A stretch of 50,339 nucleotides of DNA, from assembly GCA_964389475.1 (NCBI GenBank), contig CAYMFD010000017.1, forward strand, positions 1 through 50,339, read 5' to 3'. The notes under the pieces were generated by a model that worked only from the letters and a program-made list of their open reading frames with translations, was not told the origin of the DNA and did not search any database. This document shows positions 1 through 7,448 of the stretch, piece by piece. This stretch comes from CAYMFD01 sp964389475 (GTDB taxonomy: Bacteria; Bacteroidota; Bacteroidia; Chitinophagales; Saprospiraceae). The position numbers and the translations under genes are program-made. Every line of letters begins with the position of its first letter. The first letter of the stretch is position 1.

Positions 1-62
1 ACCAAGAGATCCTCGCTTCTTCCTTCAGCGTCGAAAACGTAGATGAGATATCTAAGACTTAA
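1..62 (+). CDS. 3' end of an unidentified gene (partial)
   Basis: Reading from base 3, the plus strand is open for 19 codons and ends with TAA at 60-62, giving a C-terminus ending VDEISKT. The other two plus frames close earlier, at 40-42 and 44-46. The start lies outside the window and the fragment is too short to assign to a family. It is a candidate only; an open stretch of this size can arise by chance. Confidence 0.25.
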   Translation, partial: QEILASSFSVENVDEISKT

Positions 63-82
63 TGCATTGGGGCTAAGTTCGA

Positions 83-106
83 GATGCGAGGTTTTGCCTC
101 AGCATC
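83..106. terminator. Hairpin in the gap between convergent genes
   Basis: The arm GATGCGAGG (83-91) pairs with CCTC (97-100) plus GCATC (102-106), with one bulged A and a TTTTG loop. It lies between the stop of the partial upstream gene and the stop of the minus-strand cytochrome operon, where a bidirectional terminator would be expected. There is no T-tract on either side, so a terminator role is only a guess. Confidence 0.3.
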
Positions 107-228
107 GAGTGTCTGGCCATACCATTGGTGGTAGGCGGACCTTAGGATCGGATTGAGTCTATCGACGTCGGAGTAAACCCACGGACGTCTAACTCACTTT
201 GTCTCAGAGTCTCTTCTCTCTCAATCTC

Positions 229-642
229 TTAATAAGGCTTCGGACAGGGCTCTAGCCATTCCCTGATCTGATTAATAGATACCTCTCCATAGTCGTTACC
301 CCATGCATGATTGATGTAGTTGACCACATTAGCGATCTCTACTTCTGATAGTTGTGGATGGGCAATCATAGGCTGATTGTAGGTGATACCATTGACGACC
401 ATCTCGCCCTCGTAGCCTTGGCGTATCATGCAGGGTACGACGGATTGGTTATCTCGTAGGTAGTCGCTGTCAGCTAGTGGTGGATTGACCTTGGCCAGTC
501 CTGTGCCGTCTTCCATGTGACAGTTAGCACACCAGAAATCATAGATGCGCTGCCCTTGCACGTAGGGATTTTCATAGCACGACTGCAGCATCAATGCTAT
601 CCACAGCACGGCACCTGCTAGGTAGAGGCTACTTATTTTCAT
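229..642 (-). CDS. Cytochrome c lipoprotein
   Basis: A 137-aa c-type cytochrome that should carry one covalently bound haem at the membrane surface. The N-terminus is a lipoprotein signal with a lipobox ending at Cys22 (MLQSC). The haem-binding motif is C38-A-N-C41-H42, and Met92 in QPM is a plausible axial ligand. The fold and size suit class I cytochromes c, and a second Cys (Cys71) is present. It is the last gene of a three-gene minus-strand operon and its start overlaps the end of the SCO1/SenC gene by 14 bases. That association suggests electron delivery to, or assembly of, a copper-containing terminal oxidase or denitrification enzyme. The exact redox partner cannot be told from the sequence. 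Confidence 0.9.
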   Translation of the reverse strand: MKISSLYLAGAVLWIALMLQSCYENPYVQGQRIYDFWCANCHMEDGTGLAKVNPPLADSDYLRDNQSVVPCMIRQGYEGEMVVNGITYNQPMIAHPQLSEVEIANVVNYINHAWGNDYGEVSINQIREWLEPCPKPY

Positions 643-1246
643 AGTCAGCTAGGAGTTGGTCTATATCAGCGAATAAGTCTGTAACATCCTCTGGATCGGT
701 GCCTTCGGCGAAACTTCGTACATGGCCATCGCCGTCGACCAGGATGATCTTACCGCTATGGTCAAATCCTCCAGGGGCATCGGGATCCTCAAAGGCAGCG
801 ACGAAGTAGTCATCCGCTAGGTCTAGGGTAAACTCCTTGTCACCCGTCAAGAATAGCCACGCAGGACTGGTCACCTCGAGGTTAGTAGCGTATTGCTTAA
901 GCCTAGCTGGTGTATCACGCTTGGGGTCCATCGTAAAAGAGATCAGCTTGATACGACCGTCGTAGTGGTCGTACAGTCGGAGCATCTGCTTGGTTACCTT
1001 GGGGCAGATAGACGGGCACGACGTAAAGAAGAAGTCTGCTAGGTAGGGCTCACCACGGAGGTCCTTGCTGGTGATCGTCGTGCTATCTTGGCTCGTAAAT
1101 GTCCAAGGTCGGATAGTATGCGGGATCTCTTGACCATCCGCATTGGTCGTCGTTCGGCCTAGCTTGGGTAGTGGTCCGCTAGCTGCTTCTTTGCACGATA
1201 CTATCGTCATGGCTATAGCTAGTACTAGGGTGGCTGTTCTGATCAT
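629..1246 (-). CDS. SCO1/SenC family copper protein
   Basis: A 205-aa thioredoxin-fold protein of the SCO1/SenC family, which binds copper and helps build the CuA site of cytochrome oxidase or acts as a thiol reductase. The copper-binding set is visible: Cys77 and Cys81 in the CxxxC motif (SCPSICPK) and His163 in FDHSGK. The N-terminus is a lipoprotein signal with Cys18 in the lipobox, so it should sit on the periplasmic face of a membrane. Its ATG overlaps the stop of the upstream lipoprotein gene (1243-1246) and its end overlaps the cytochrome c start, so the three genes are probably translated together. Length is normal for the family. Confidence 0.93.
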   Translation of the reverse strand: MIRTATLVLAIAMTIVSCKEAASGPLPKLGRTTTNADGQEIPHTIRPWTFTSQDSTTITSKDLRGEPYLADFFFTSCPSICPKVTKQMLRLYDHYDGRIKLISFTMDPKRDTPARLKQYATNLEVTSPAWLFLTGDKEFTLDLADDYFVAAFEDPDAPGGFDHSGKIILVDGDGHVRSFAEGTDPEDVTDLFADIDQLLADYENK

Positions 1247-1638
1247 TGTAGCAGCTTTTTGGCAGCAGCCATAGCAGCGTACATGTCGTCGCTTACCTTT
1301 TGTATGGCTACTTTTTCTTGCATCAGGTAGGCTTTTTGCTCGGTGGCATCCGTCTCTTCAGGTACTTTAAAGTTGGCCATCCACTCCATCATCCCCTCGT
1401 CTGCTTCTTCGAGCTTTGTAAGTACCACTAGGCTGGCCTCGTAACCGGCTACCGACTTGTCTGGGTAGGCCTTTCTTATTTGCTTGCGCAGCTTGTGTAT
1501 ATCGCTCATCTTAGGCATCACCTCGTCATGTACTACCATGACCTCATCGTAAAGGGCTTGGTTGGCGTCAGACTTGATGTCTGGCTTACAGCTAGTCAGT
1601 AGGGCTGCGGCACAAAGCAGTATATATAGTAGTCTCAT
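1243..1638 (-). CDS. Small lipoprotein of unknown function, first gene of SCO/cytochrome operon
   Basis: A 131-aa lipoprotein. I chose the ATG at 1638 because it starts directly on the signal sequence (MRLLYILL) with Cys17 as lipobox cysteine; an upstream in-frame start at 1665 would add nine polar residues. The mature part is mostly helical-looking and charged, with Asp/Glu/Lys-rich stretches and Met-rich patches (EGMMEW, DDMYAAMAAAKKL). I do not recognise the family. Its position, overlapping the SCO gene by four bases, suggests a periplasmic role in the same copper or cytochrome pathway. Methionine-rich helical proteins can bind copper, but that is conjecture here. Confidence 0.75.
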   Translation of the reverse strand: MRLLYILLCAAALLTSCKPDIKSDANQALYDEVMVVHDEVMPKMSDIHKLRKQIRKAYPDKSVAGYEASLVVLTKLEEADEGMMEWMANFKVPEETDATEQKAYLMQEKVAIQKVSDDMYAAMAAAKKLLQ

Positions 1639-1673
1639 CTTTTTCTTAATAGTGTCATTATGCAATAATATAA

Positions 1674-1686
1674 AAACCTAGGTTTG
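1674..1686 (+). promoter_or_regulatory. -7 box and palindrome upstream of cry
   Basis: TAGGTTTG at 1679-1686 matches the Bacteroidota -7 consensus TAnnTTTG exactly. It is embedded in the perfect 12-base palindrome AAACCTAGGTTT (1674-1685). Transcription would start near 1693, about 29 bases before the cryptochrome start codon. No good TTTG -33 box is visible, so activation by a bound regulator is possible. Confidence 0.5.
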
Positions 1687-1721
1687 CCTATCATGTTTAA
1701 ACACTTAAACCTTATTGACAA

Positions 1722-3146
1722 TTGGAGAACAAAGCCCTCATCTGGTTTAGGAACGACCTTCGCTTACACGATAACGAAGCCCTGCATGCTGCCTATGACA
1801 ATTATGACAAGGTGGTGCCGGTCTACGTCTTTGACGATAGAATATATAGAGGCCAGACGGAGTATGGTTTTGCCAAAACAGGCCACCATAGGGCTAAGTT
1901 CCTAATAGAAAGTGTCCAGAATTTACGGGATAACTTGCGCAGTCGTGGAGGCGACCTAGTCGTGGCGTCTGGCCGAGCAGAGGATGTTATACTAGCTCTA
2001 GCAGAGCAGTATCAGGCGACGGCAGTGTATTGTAATCGCGAGCGAACGCAGGAAGAGGTCGAGCGGCAAGATGCTGTAGAACAAGGTCTGTGGTCTCAAG
2101 GCAAAGAGCTTATCTACACCCGTGGCAAGATGCTCTATCATACAGCGGACCTACCTTTTCCTATAGCACAGACCCCCGATATATTTTCGACTTATCGCAA
2201 AGAAGTGGAGAAGTATGTACCGGTTAGGAAACCGCTAGACATACCCGCAAGCATCAAGAGTAAGACGCCGCAGGGCCTCACTGCCACCGACATACCTACA
2301 CTTGCAGACCTAGGTCATACGCAGGGATCACAGGCTGACATCCGCTTCGAAGGTGGGGAGACCGCTGGACTGGAGCAGCTCGATTACTATTTGTGGCAGT
2401 CTGACCTCATTGCCACCTACAAGGAGACACGTAACGGTATGCTAGGCTGGGACTTTAGTAGTAAACTGTCCCCCTGGCTAGCAGCGGGTTGTATCAGCCC
2501 CAAGCAGATTTATTGGTCGCTCAAAGAGTACGAAGAGCAGCGGACTAAGAATAGGTCTACCTACTGGTTGTTTTTCGAGTTACTGTGGAGAGACTTTTTC
2601 CGCCTTATGGGCAAGAAGCATGGCAATGCGATCTTTCAGTCAGAAGGTACCAAGCAAGAGCCTATCGACCAAGAGTGGACCGAGGACAGGAGTGTTTTCA
2701 GAATATGGTCAGAGGCTCGCACAGGCGTCCCGCTTATCGATGCCAATATGCGAGAGATCAATGCGACAGGCTTTATGAGTAATCGTGGTCGCCAGAATGT
2801 TGCCTCTTTCTTAGTCAAAGATCTGAAGGTACATTGGTTACTGGGAGCAGAGTACTTCGAGAGTATGCTACTCGATTACGATCCCTGCAGTAACTACGGA
2901 AACTGGAATTATGTAGCTGGAGTGGGTAGTGACCCACGGGAAAACCGCTACTTCAACCCCCTCAGCCAGTCGCGTAAGTACGACAGTGATGGTACCTATG
3001 TTAAGCACTGGCTACCGGAGATCAAGGACCTGCCTTCTACCTATGTACACCGCCCTTGGGTGCTGAGGTCAGAAGAATTGGCCAAGTATGGCGTCACACT
3101 AGGTAAGGACTATCCTAAGCCTGCGGTGCCCACTAGGCGCTGGTAG
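1722..3146 (+). CDS. DASH-type cryptochrome / photolyase
   Basis: A 474-aa flavoprotein of the cryptochrome/photolyase family, DASH subgroup, whose members repair UV-induced pyrimidine dimers in single-stranded or loop DNA. The N-terminal photolyase domain starts with ALIWFRNDLRLHDNEAL. The FAD-binding half carries the expected motifs: ELLWRDFFRL, GRQNVASFLVKDL, LLDYDPCSNYGNWNY and the late YVKHWLPE block. Length fits DASH proteins. The start is a TTG codon; the nearby ATG at 1694 is in a different frame, and the family's N-terminal strand begins right after the TTG. A -7 box at 1679-1686 precedes it. It is divergent from the SCO/cytochrome operon. Confidence 0.93.
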   Translation: MENKALIWFRNDLRLHDNEALHAAYDNYDKVVPVYVFDDRIYRGQTEYGFAKTGHHRAKFLIESVQNLRDNLRSRGGDLVVASGRAEDVILALAEQYQATAVYCNRERTQEEVERQDAVEQGLWSQGKELIYTRGKMLYHTADLPFPIAQTPDIFSTYRKEVEKYVPVRKPLDIPASIKSKTPQGLTATDIPTLADLGHTQGSQADIRFEGGETAGLEQLDYYLWQSDLIATYKETRNGMLGWDFSSKLSPWLAAGCISPKQIYWSLKEYEEQRTKNRSTYWLFFELLWRDFFRLMGKKHGNAIFQSEGTKQEPIDQEWTEDRSVFRIWSEARTGVPLIDANMREINATGFMSNRGRQNVASFLVKDLKVHWLLGAEYFESMLLDYDPCSNYGNWNYVAGVGSDPRENRYFNPLSQSRKYDSDGTYVKHWLPEIKDLPSTYVHRPWVLRSEELAKYGVTLGKDYPKPAVPTRRW

Positions 3147-3191
3147 TACAGGGTGTAGCTTTATCTATGTTCTAATGCATATCTTTGCTTA

Positions 3192-3455
3192 ATGTCAGAT
3201 CAAGAAAAGACAGCACTCATCGCTGATATCAACCATGCTCTAGATAGCATACGTCCTCACCTCAAGGTAGATGGTGGAGACATCGAGGTGGTAGATGTCA
3301 ACGACGACTTCGAGGTGTCTATCAAGTGGCTAGGTAACTGCGAGTTTTGCAGCATGTCGGTGATGACGATGCGAGCAGGAGTAGAGCAGGCCATACTACA
3401 GCAGCTACCCCAGATCAAGGCAGTGACAGCCATCAATGGAGTACAGGCACTATGA
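3192..3455 (+). CDS. NifU-like C-terminal domain Fe-S scaffold protein
   Basis: An 87-aa stand-alone NifU C-terminal domain (Nfu type). It carries the conserved pair Cys50-E-F-Cys53 that holds a transient Fe-S cluster between subunits, preceded by the typical LKVDGGDIEVV stretch. Such proteins deliver clusters to apoproteins in the cytoplasm. Its stop codon overlaps the ATG of pyrF (ATGA at 3452-3455), so the two are translationally coupled, although no functional link between them is obvious. Length is normal for the single-domain form. Confidence 0.92.
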   Translation: MSDQEKTALIADINHALDSIRPHLKVDGGDIEVVDVNDDFEVSIKWLGNCEFCSMSVMTMRAGVEQAILQQLPQIKAVTAINGVQAL

Positions 3456-4252
3456 CGCGTGCTGACTTAACGGCTGCCATAGTAGACAAAGGCTCTTTTT
3501 TGTGTGTAGGCCTTGATACGGATGTAAGCCGTATACCTGCACATCTAGCGTCTGAGCCAGATCCTATCTTTGCATTTAACAAGGCGATCATCGATGCCAC
3601 ACATAGGCACTGCGTAGCGTATAAGCCCAATATTGCCTTTTATGAGGCTATGGGCCCTAAGGGCTGGGAGTCGCTAGAGCGGACCATGGATTATATCCCG
3701 GAGGGCATCTTTACTATCGCGGACGCTAAGCGGGGAGACATTGGCAATACGAGTGCCAAGTATGCGCAGTGTTTCTTCGAGTATTTCGACTTTGATGCTG
3801 TCACAGTAGCCCCCTACATGGGTATCGATAGTGTGGGACCATTTCTTGAGTGGGATGACAAGTGGGTAATACTGCTTGGACTAACTAGTAATGCGGGTAG
3901 CCGAGACTTTCAGATGCTGCAGAGCGATCAACGATATCTCTACGAGCATGTACTGACCAAGGCGCAGGAGTGGGGTAGTACAGATCAGCTGATGTTCGTA
4001 GTCGGTGCGACACACCCAGAGCGATTCGCCGATATCAGGCAGATAGTTCCAGATCACTTCCTCCTAGTACCAGGTGTAGGTGCTCAGGGCGGAGACCTAG
4101 ACGCAGTCATCAAGCATGGGGCTAATGCTCATTGCGGACTATTGATCAATAGCAGTAGAGGTATCATCTATGCTGGTGATGAAGCTGATTTTGCGTCAGC
4201 GGCCGGTAATGCTGCTGAGTCGATCGCTCGAGCTATGCAACCTTACCTCTAA
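3452..4252 (+). CDS. pyrF: Orotidine 5'-phosphate decarboxylase
   Basis: A 266-aa enzyme that makes UMP from OMP in the last step of pyrimidine synthesis. The catalytic triad is seen as Asp91-Ala-Lys93-Arg-Gly-Asp96, and the late GVGAQGGDL loop binds phosphate. The length and the pattern NIAFYEAMGPKG place it with the longer (type 2) OMP decarboxylases. The start was set to the ATG at 3452, which overlaps the NifU-like stop; the open frame continues upstream but only in antiphase to that gene. Another pyrimidine gene, dihydroorotase, lies 3 kb away on the other strand, so the pathway is not one operon here. Confidence 0.95.
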   Translation: MTRADLTAAIVDKGSFLCVGLDTDVSRIPAHLASEPDPIFAFNKAIIDATHRHCVAYKPNIAFYEAMGPKGWESLERTMDYIPEGIFTIADAKRGDIGNTSAKYAQCFFEYFDFDAVTVAPYMGIDSVGPFLEWDDKWVILLGLTSNAGSRDFQMLQSDQRYLYEHVLTKAQEWGSTDQLMFVVGATHPERFADIRQIVPDHFLLVPGVGAQGGDLDAVIKHGANAHCGLLINSSRGIIYAGDEADFASAAGNAAESIARAMQPYL

Positions 4253-4267
4253 TCATCTGCCACGAGC

Positions 4268-5599
4268 ATGCGACTGAGTACAAGTTATCGGCAGATATTA
4301 GCGATCTCAGTACCTATCATGCTGGCCAGTGCCACGCAGAATGTCATTGTCTTAAGTGATAATATCTTTCTCAACTCCGTCAGTCGTTTAGATTTTGCGG
4401 CCGTAGGCATTGTCGGTGTATTTTACCTGCTCATAGCTAGTATCGGTTACGGTTTTAGCCGCGGTGGTCAGATCATAATTGCTAGACGATCAGGGCAGAG
4501 AGCTTATCGTGAGGTCGGTACTAGTTTCCAGTCGCTCTTCTTTTTTGAGTTGGCGCTAGCTGTTGGTCTTTTTATCTTTTTGCAACTCTTTTCAGAGGCT
4601 TTTTTCTCCCTCTTTATAGACGATCCAGAGATACTTTCTAGGTGCCTCGCGTACATATATCCTCGTAGCTATGGTGTCTTTTTTAGCTATCTAGGGGTAG
4701 CACTCATATCTCTGTATACAGGTATAGCTCGTACGCGATTCATTATCTACACCACGCTGGTGCTGACAGTGGTTAATGTGATACTTAACTATGCCCTGAT
4801 TTTCGGTAAGTGGGGCATGCCGCAGATGGGTATTGCAGGTGCAGGGCTGGCAAGTACGTTGGCTGAGGCCGTCGCATTTGTCATGTTTATCCTCTACATG
4901 CTCTTTGATCATAGCCTTAAGAAGTATCATCTGTTAGACTTTTCTGGCTTGAGTACCTACGTCATGCAGAAGGTATTTAATCTCTCTTATCCCATCGTAC
5001 TGCAGTCGGCCGTAGGACTTGGCTCTTGGTTTATTTTTTTTGCCTTTGTAGAGAACCTTGGTGCCGAGGAGTTAAGTGTCAGTAACCTGATTCGCAATGT
5101 ATACTTGATACTTAGTGTACCCTGCTGGGGCTTTGCTGCCGGTATCAATACTATCGCCAGCGGATTTATAGGCCAGCGTAAGAGTCAGGCTGTACTGCCT
5201 ATGATCAAGAAGACCGCACTACTCAGCACAATCACTACAGCGTTATTATCACTGCCGGTGGTCCTAGCGCCGCGTCTCGTGTTGACGCCACTGTTTGGCG
5301 CAGGAGATAGCACCCTCATCGCAGAGGCTGTTCCTTATATGCCCCTGCTGTTTGTGATACTAGTCACTTTCGCAGCGGGTAGTATCTATATGAATGGCCT
5401 TATAGGTATCGGCAAGACTAGGTATGCGTTGGCTATCCAGTCGCTCATGACCATATTCTACGTGATCTACACCTACCTAGTCCTCAATACATTCGATTTA
5501 GGCATAGGCTGGGGCTGGGCCGCAGAGATTTACTACTGGGTAGCTATGGGCTTACTGGTTAATTGGTATATCAAGCGTGGTAACTGGAAGTACGATTAG
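4268..5599 (+). CDS. MATE family efflux transporter
   Basis: A 443-aa integral membrane protein with about twelve hydrophobic segments arranged as two repeats of six, the layout of multidrug and toxin extrusion (MATE) transporters. It opens with SYRQILAISVPIMLASATQN, a typical first helix, and contains a family-like GFSRGGQIIIARRSGQ segment near residues 60-75. MATE proteins export drugs or metabolites in exchange for sodium or protons at the inner membrane. It starts 16 bases after pyrF and is probably co-transcribed with it. The substrate cannot be predicted. Confidence 0.9.
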   Translation: MRLSTSYRQILAISVPIMLASATQNVIVLSDNIFLNSVSRLDFAAVGIVGVFYLLIASIGYGFSRGGQIIIARRSGQRAYREVGTSFQSLFFFELALAVGLFIFLQLFSEAFFSLFIDDPEILSRCLAYIYPRSYGVFFSYLGVALISLYTGIARTRFIIYTTLVLTVVNVILNYALIFGKWGMPQMGIAGAGLASTLAEAVAFVMFILYMLFDHSLKKYHLLDFSGLSTYVMQKVFNLSYPIVLQSAVGLGSWFIFFAFVENLGAEELSVSNLIRNVYLILSVPCWGFAAGINTIASGFIGQRKSQAVLPMIKKTALLSTITTALLSLPVVLAPRLVLTPLFGAGDSTLIAEAVPYMPLLFVILVTFAAGSIYMNGLIGIGKTRYALAIQSLMTIFYVIYTYLVLNTFDLGIGWGWAAEIYYWVAMGLLVNWYIKRGNWKYD

Positions 5600-5993
5600 C
5601 GGTTTTCTATTTCTAGACTATTTGTTGGTAGTCGATCACTCGTAATTGATGGCTAGCTCGTACTGCATAGGGGATGTATCAAGAACCCTTGACCTTAAGT
5701 TTCTTGAAGTAAGGCCAGTCACTATTGATCTTGATAGACCGCAGTAAGTGATTTGAGTTTATTGCACTGCGGGTAGAACCGTCGCAGCGCTAAAATATGT
5801 CTAATCCCTGTAGAGAAGGCGCTGTATTGAGCGAAGTAGAAATGCGCTGTGCTGAGGCTCCCGAAGTAAGGTAGTCGGGCCTTGCTGACACTGGTTAGAA
5901 AACCAAAAGGTACAGATGTCATCTGCAGAGGGGACTTGTTTTGCACGGTAATCAAAATAGAAACCATGTCTTACTGTGCCAGATATAAAACCA
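5600..5993. other. Gap without a recognised gene; holds a protein-like fragment
   Basis: This 394-base gap lies between the convergent MATE and porP genes. The only sizeable open frame is minus-strand 5722-5967 (81 codons), which matches no family I recognise. Part of that frame (5737-5790) resembles a stretch in another gap at 11715-11768. The rest shows no clear gene, RNA or mobile element. Confidence 0.5.
5737..5790 (-). repeat. Protein-like fragment, copy A (partner at 11715-11768)
   Basis: Read on the minus strand, 18 codons share 36 of 54 bases and 11 of 18 residues with 11715-11768, pattern ALxRFYPxxNKxxSxTxV. Several codon differences are synonymous, including one serine codon with no base in common (TCA versus AGC). 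This is the pattern expected of diverged coding sequence rather than of a structural repeat. Copy A sits inside an 81-codon frame; copy B is in a frame broken upstream by TAA. Confidence 0.45.
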
Positions 5994-6030
5994 AAAAGCG
6001 GATATCAACTTGCCGTTGATATCCGCTTTT
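5994..6030. terminator. Strong bidirectional terminator between MATE and porP
   Basis: A perfect 16-base-pair stem (5994-6009 with 6015-6030) encloses a five-base TTGCC loop. The outer ends are A4 and T4, so a short U-run follows the stem on both strands. It lies 46 bases beyond the porP stop and can also end plus-strand transcription from the MATE side. Confidence 0.85.
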
Positions 6031-6075
6031 ATATTTCTGTCAGTCTAGTAGCAATAGACCTATTCGTAGTTGGTC

Positions 6076-7149
6076 TTAGAATCGTGGGCAGTAAACACCA
6101 CGTGTCTCAGGTCCACAGATGTCATATGTGAGTGAGAACTCAAAAGCACCGTTACCAGCAGCAGCTCCTTGTAGCTCACTGATGTTAAGGTCATAACTAA
6201 AACCGATACCAAATTGGTCATAGTTAAATCTCGTAGAGAATATTACGGCGTCACTATGTAGTGAGAATGCACCTACGTCACTAGGGTTGTCTGCACTAAA
6301 CGCTGTCTTAGTACCTATTCGATACCAGGCACCTACTTGCCATGATTGATTGGTTAATCTTGATGGTCCTAGTGCGAAACGTACACTGGTACCTAGGTTG
6401 AGCTCTCTGTGAGGCCCCTGCGCCATGAAGACGATGTTAGGGATCCAAGAGATACGCGGTGCAGTCTCGAACTGACCACCAGCGTGTAGTGTGTACCGAC
6501 TGTAGAGTGACTCCTCACCACCAAAGAATGATACGTTGGGTTGGTTGAGGTGGTGTATTGCTGCACCAGCGAACCAGTTGGTATTATCATCGATGATGCT
6601 AAACCAAAGTACACCAGCACCTATATCACCATAGATACCATCTACATCGGTTAGGTTTTCTCGTGGATCGATAGTCGGGTCGAATACGCCGTCACTAGTA
6701 ATCTGTGTAGGCCATCTCAGATCACCTTGACTTATACGACGTTGTACGACACCTCCCTCAGCACCGAATACTAGGTAACTCGACTTCTTACGGTAACCTG
6801 CCATCTTTCTACTGTATGACATAGATAGACGACCACTCGTACTACCGAAGCGAGACTCACCAGCTACGTCGCCCCAGAGAGTACCTCCTATACCGAAGTA
6901 GTCCTCTCTACCGACGGGCATCTTCTGGTCATATGACACAGAGTAGGTGTTGTAGGCATTGGCAGCTAGCGCTGCAGACCACTGATTCCTGTAGTTAGCA
7001 ACGAATCTAGTCTTGCAATTAAGCACACCAGTCATCGCAGGGTTGAGATTGAGTGGTGACATGTAGAACTGAGAGAAGTGAATGTCTTGGGCACTCAGGC
7101 TACAGGTAAATAAAACAGCTACAACGAGCTTAAATAATCTTGACATCAT
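6076..7149 (-). CDS. PorP/SprF family outer-membrane protein (type IX secretion)
   Basis: A 357-aa protein of the PorP/SprF family, predicted outer-membrane beta-barrels tied to the type IX secretion system and gliding. After a signal peptide ending in SAQ, the mature N-terminus DIHFSQFYMSPLNLNPAMTG is the family hallmark, followed by YRNQW and alternating beta-strand segments to the C-terminus. Paralogs of this family are often encoded beside large type B CTD cargo proteins and are thought to help attach them to the surface; the type B protein here is about 10 kb away. No gld or spr neighbours are present. The start could be either of the two adjacent Met codons. Confidence 0.93.
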   Translation of the reverse strand: MMSRLFKLVVAVLFTCSLSAQDIHFSQFYMSPLNLNPAMTGVLNCKTRFVANYRNQWSAALAANAYNTYSVSYDQKMPVGREDYFGIGGTLWGDVAGESRFGSTSGRLSMSYSRKMAGYRKKSSYLVFGAEGGVVQRRISQGDLRWPTQITSDGVFDPTIDPRENLTDVDGIYGDIGAGVLWFSIIDDNTNWFAGAAIHHLNQPNVSFFGGEESLYSRYTLHAGGQFETAPRISWIPNIVFMAQGPHRELNLGTSVRFALGPSRLTNQSWQVGAWYRIGTKTAFSADNPSDVGAFSLHSDAVIFSTRFNYDQFGIGFSYDLNISELQGAAAGNGAFEFSLTYDICGPETRGVYCPRF

Positions 7150-7448
7150 TAGTGGTTTATGAGCTCAGGCTCTCAAACAATTTGTTTTCACGCAGAGGGT
7201 CTGGAGTGGGACCAGAGCTCTTTCAGTTTTTGACGGAGGTTAAATGTACTAACTTCTGTCAAATATTAGGCAGAAGGAAGTACACCTCTGCCACTTTAAC
7301 ATATTAACGATCATCCTACTACCTAGCTACTACGGCCATTTAGCAGGCTTATGTAAAGAGGCGTTTATCAAGCCTCGATTATATAACAAGACACTTGATG
7401 CTAACCCTCACCCCCATAGACACAGGTAAGCGGGCTTTCGCTGCTTAC
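7150..7448. other. Leader/promoter region of porP with a long dyad
   Basis: This region holds no gene. Its main feature is an imperfect 35-base dyad at 7229-7263: TTTGACGGAGGTTA, a seven-base spacer, and TAACTTCTGTCAAA. Twelve of 14 positions pair as Watson-Crick and two as G-T on the plus strand. A second inverted repeat, AGGCTT (7345-7350) with AAGCCT (7370-7375), and a hairpin with 8-base arms at 7424-7450 overlapping the dihydroorotase stop codon may end the upstream transcript. Confidence 0.45.

Noticed and set aside
1684..1905. Overlapping frame with an ATG at 1694, near the cryptochrome start
   Set aside because: It is in a different frame from the cryptochrome and has no homology; the TTG at 1722 matches the conserved N-terminus.
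5722..5967. 81-codon minus-strand open frame as a complete gene
   Set aside because: No recognisable family, signal or start context for the full frame; only an 18-codon segment has support (from similarity to 11715-11768), so it is reported as a fragment.
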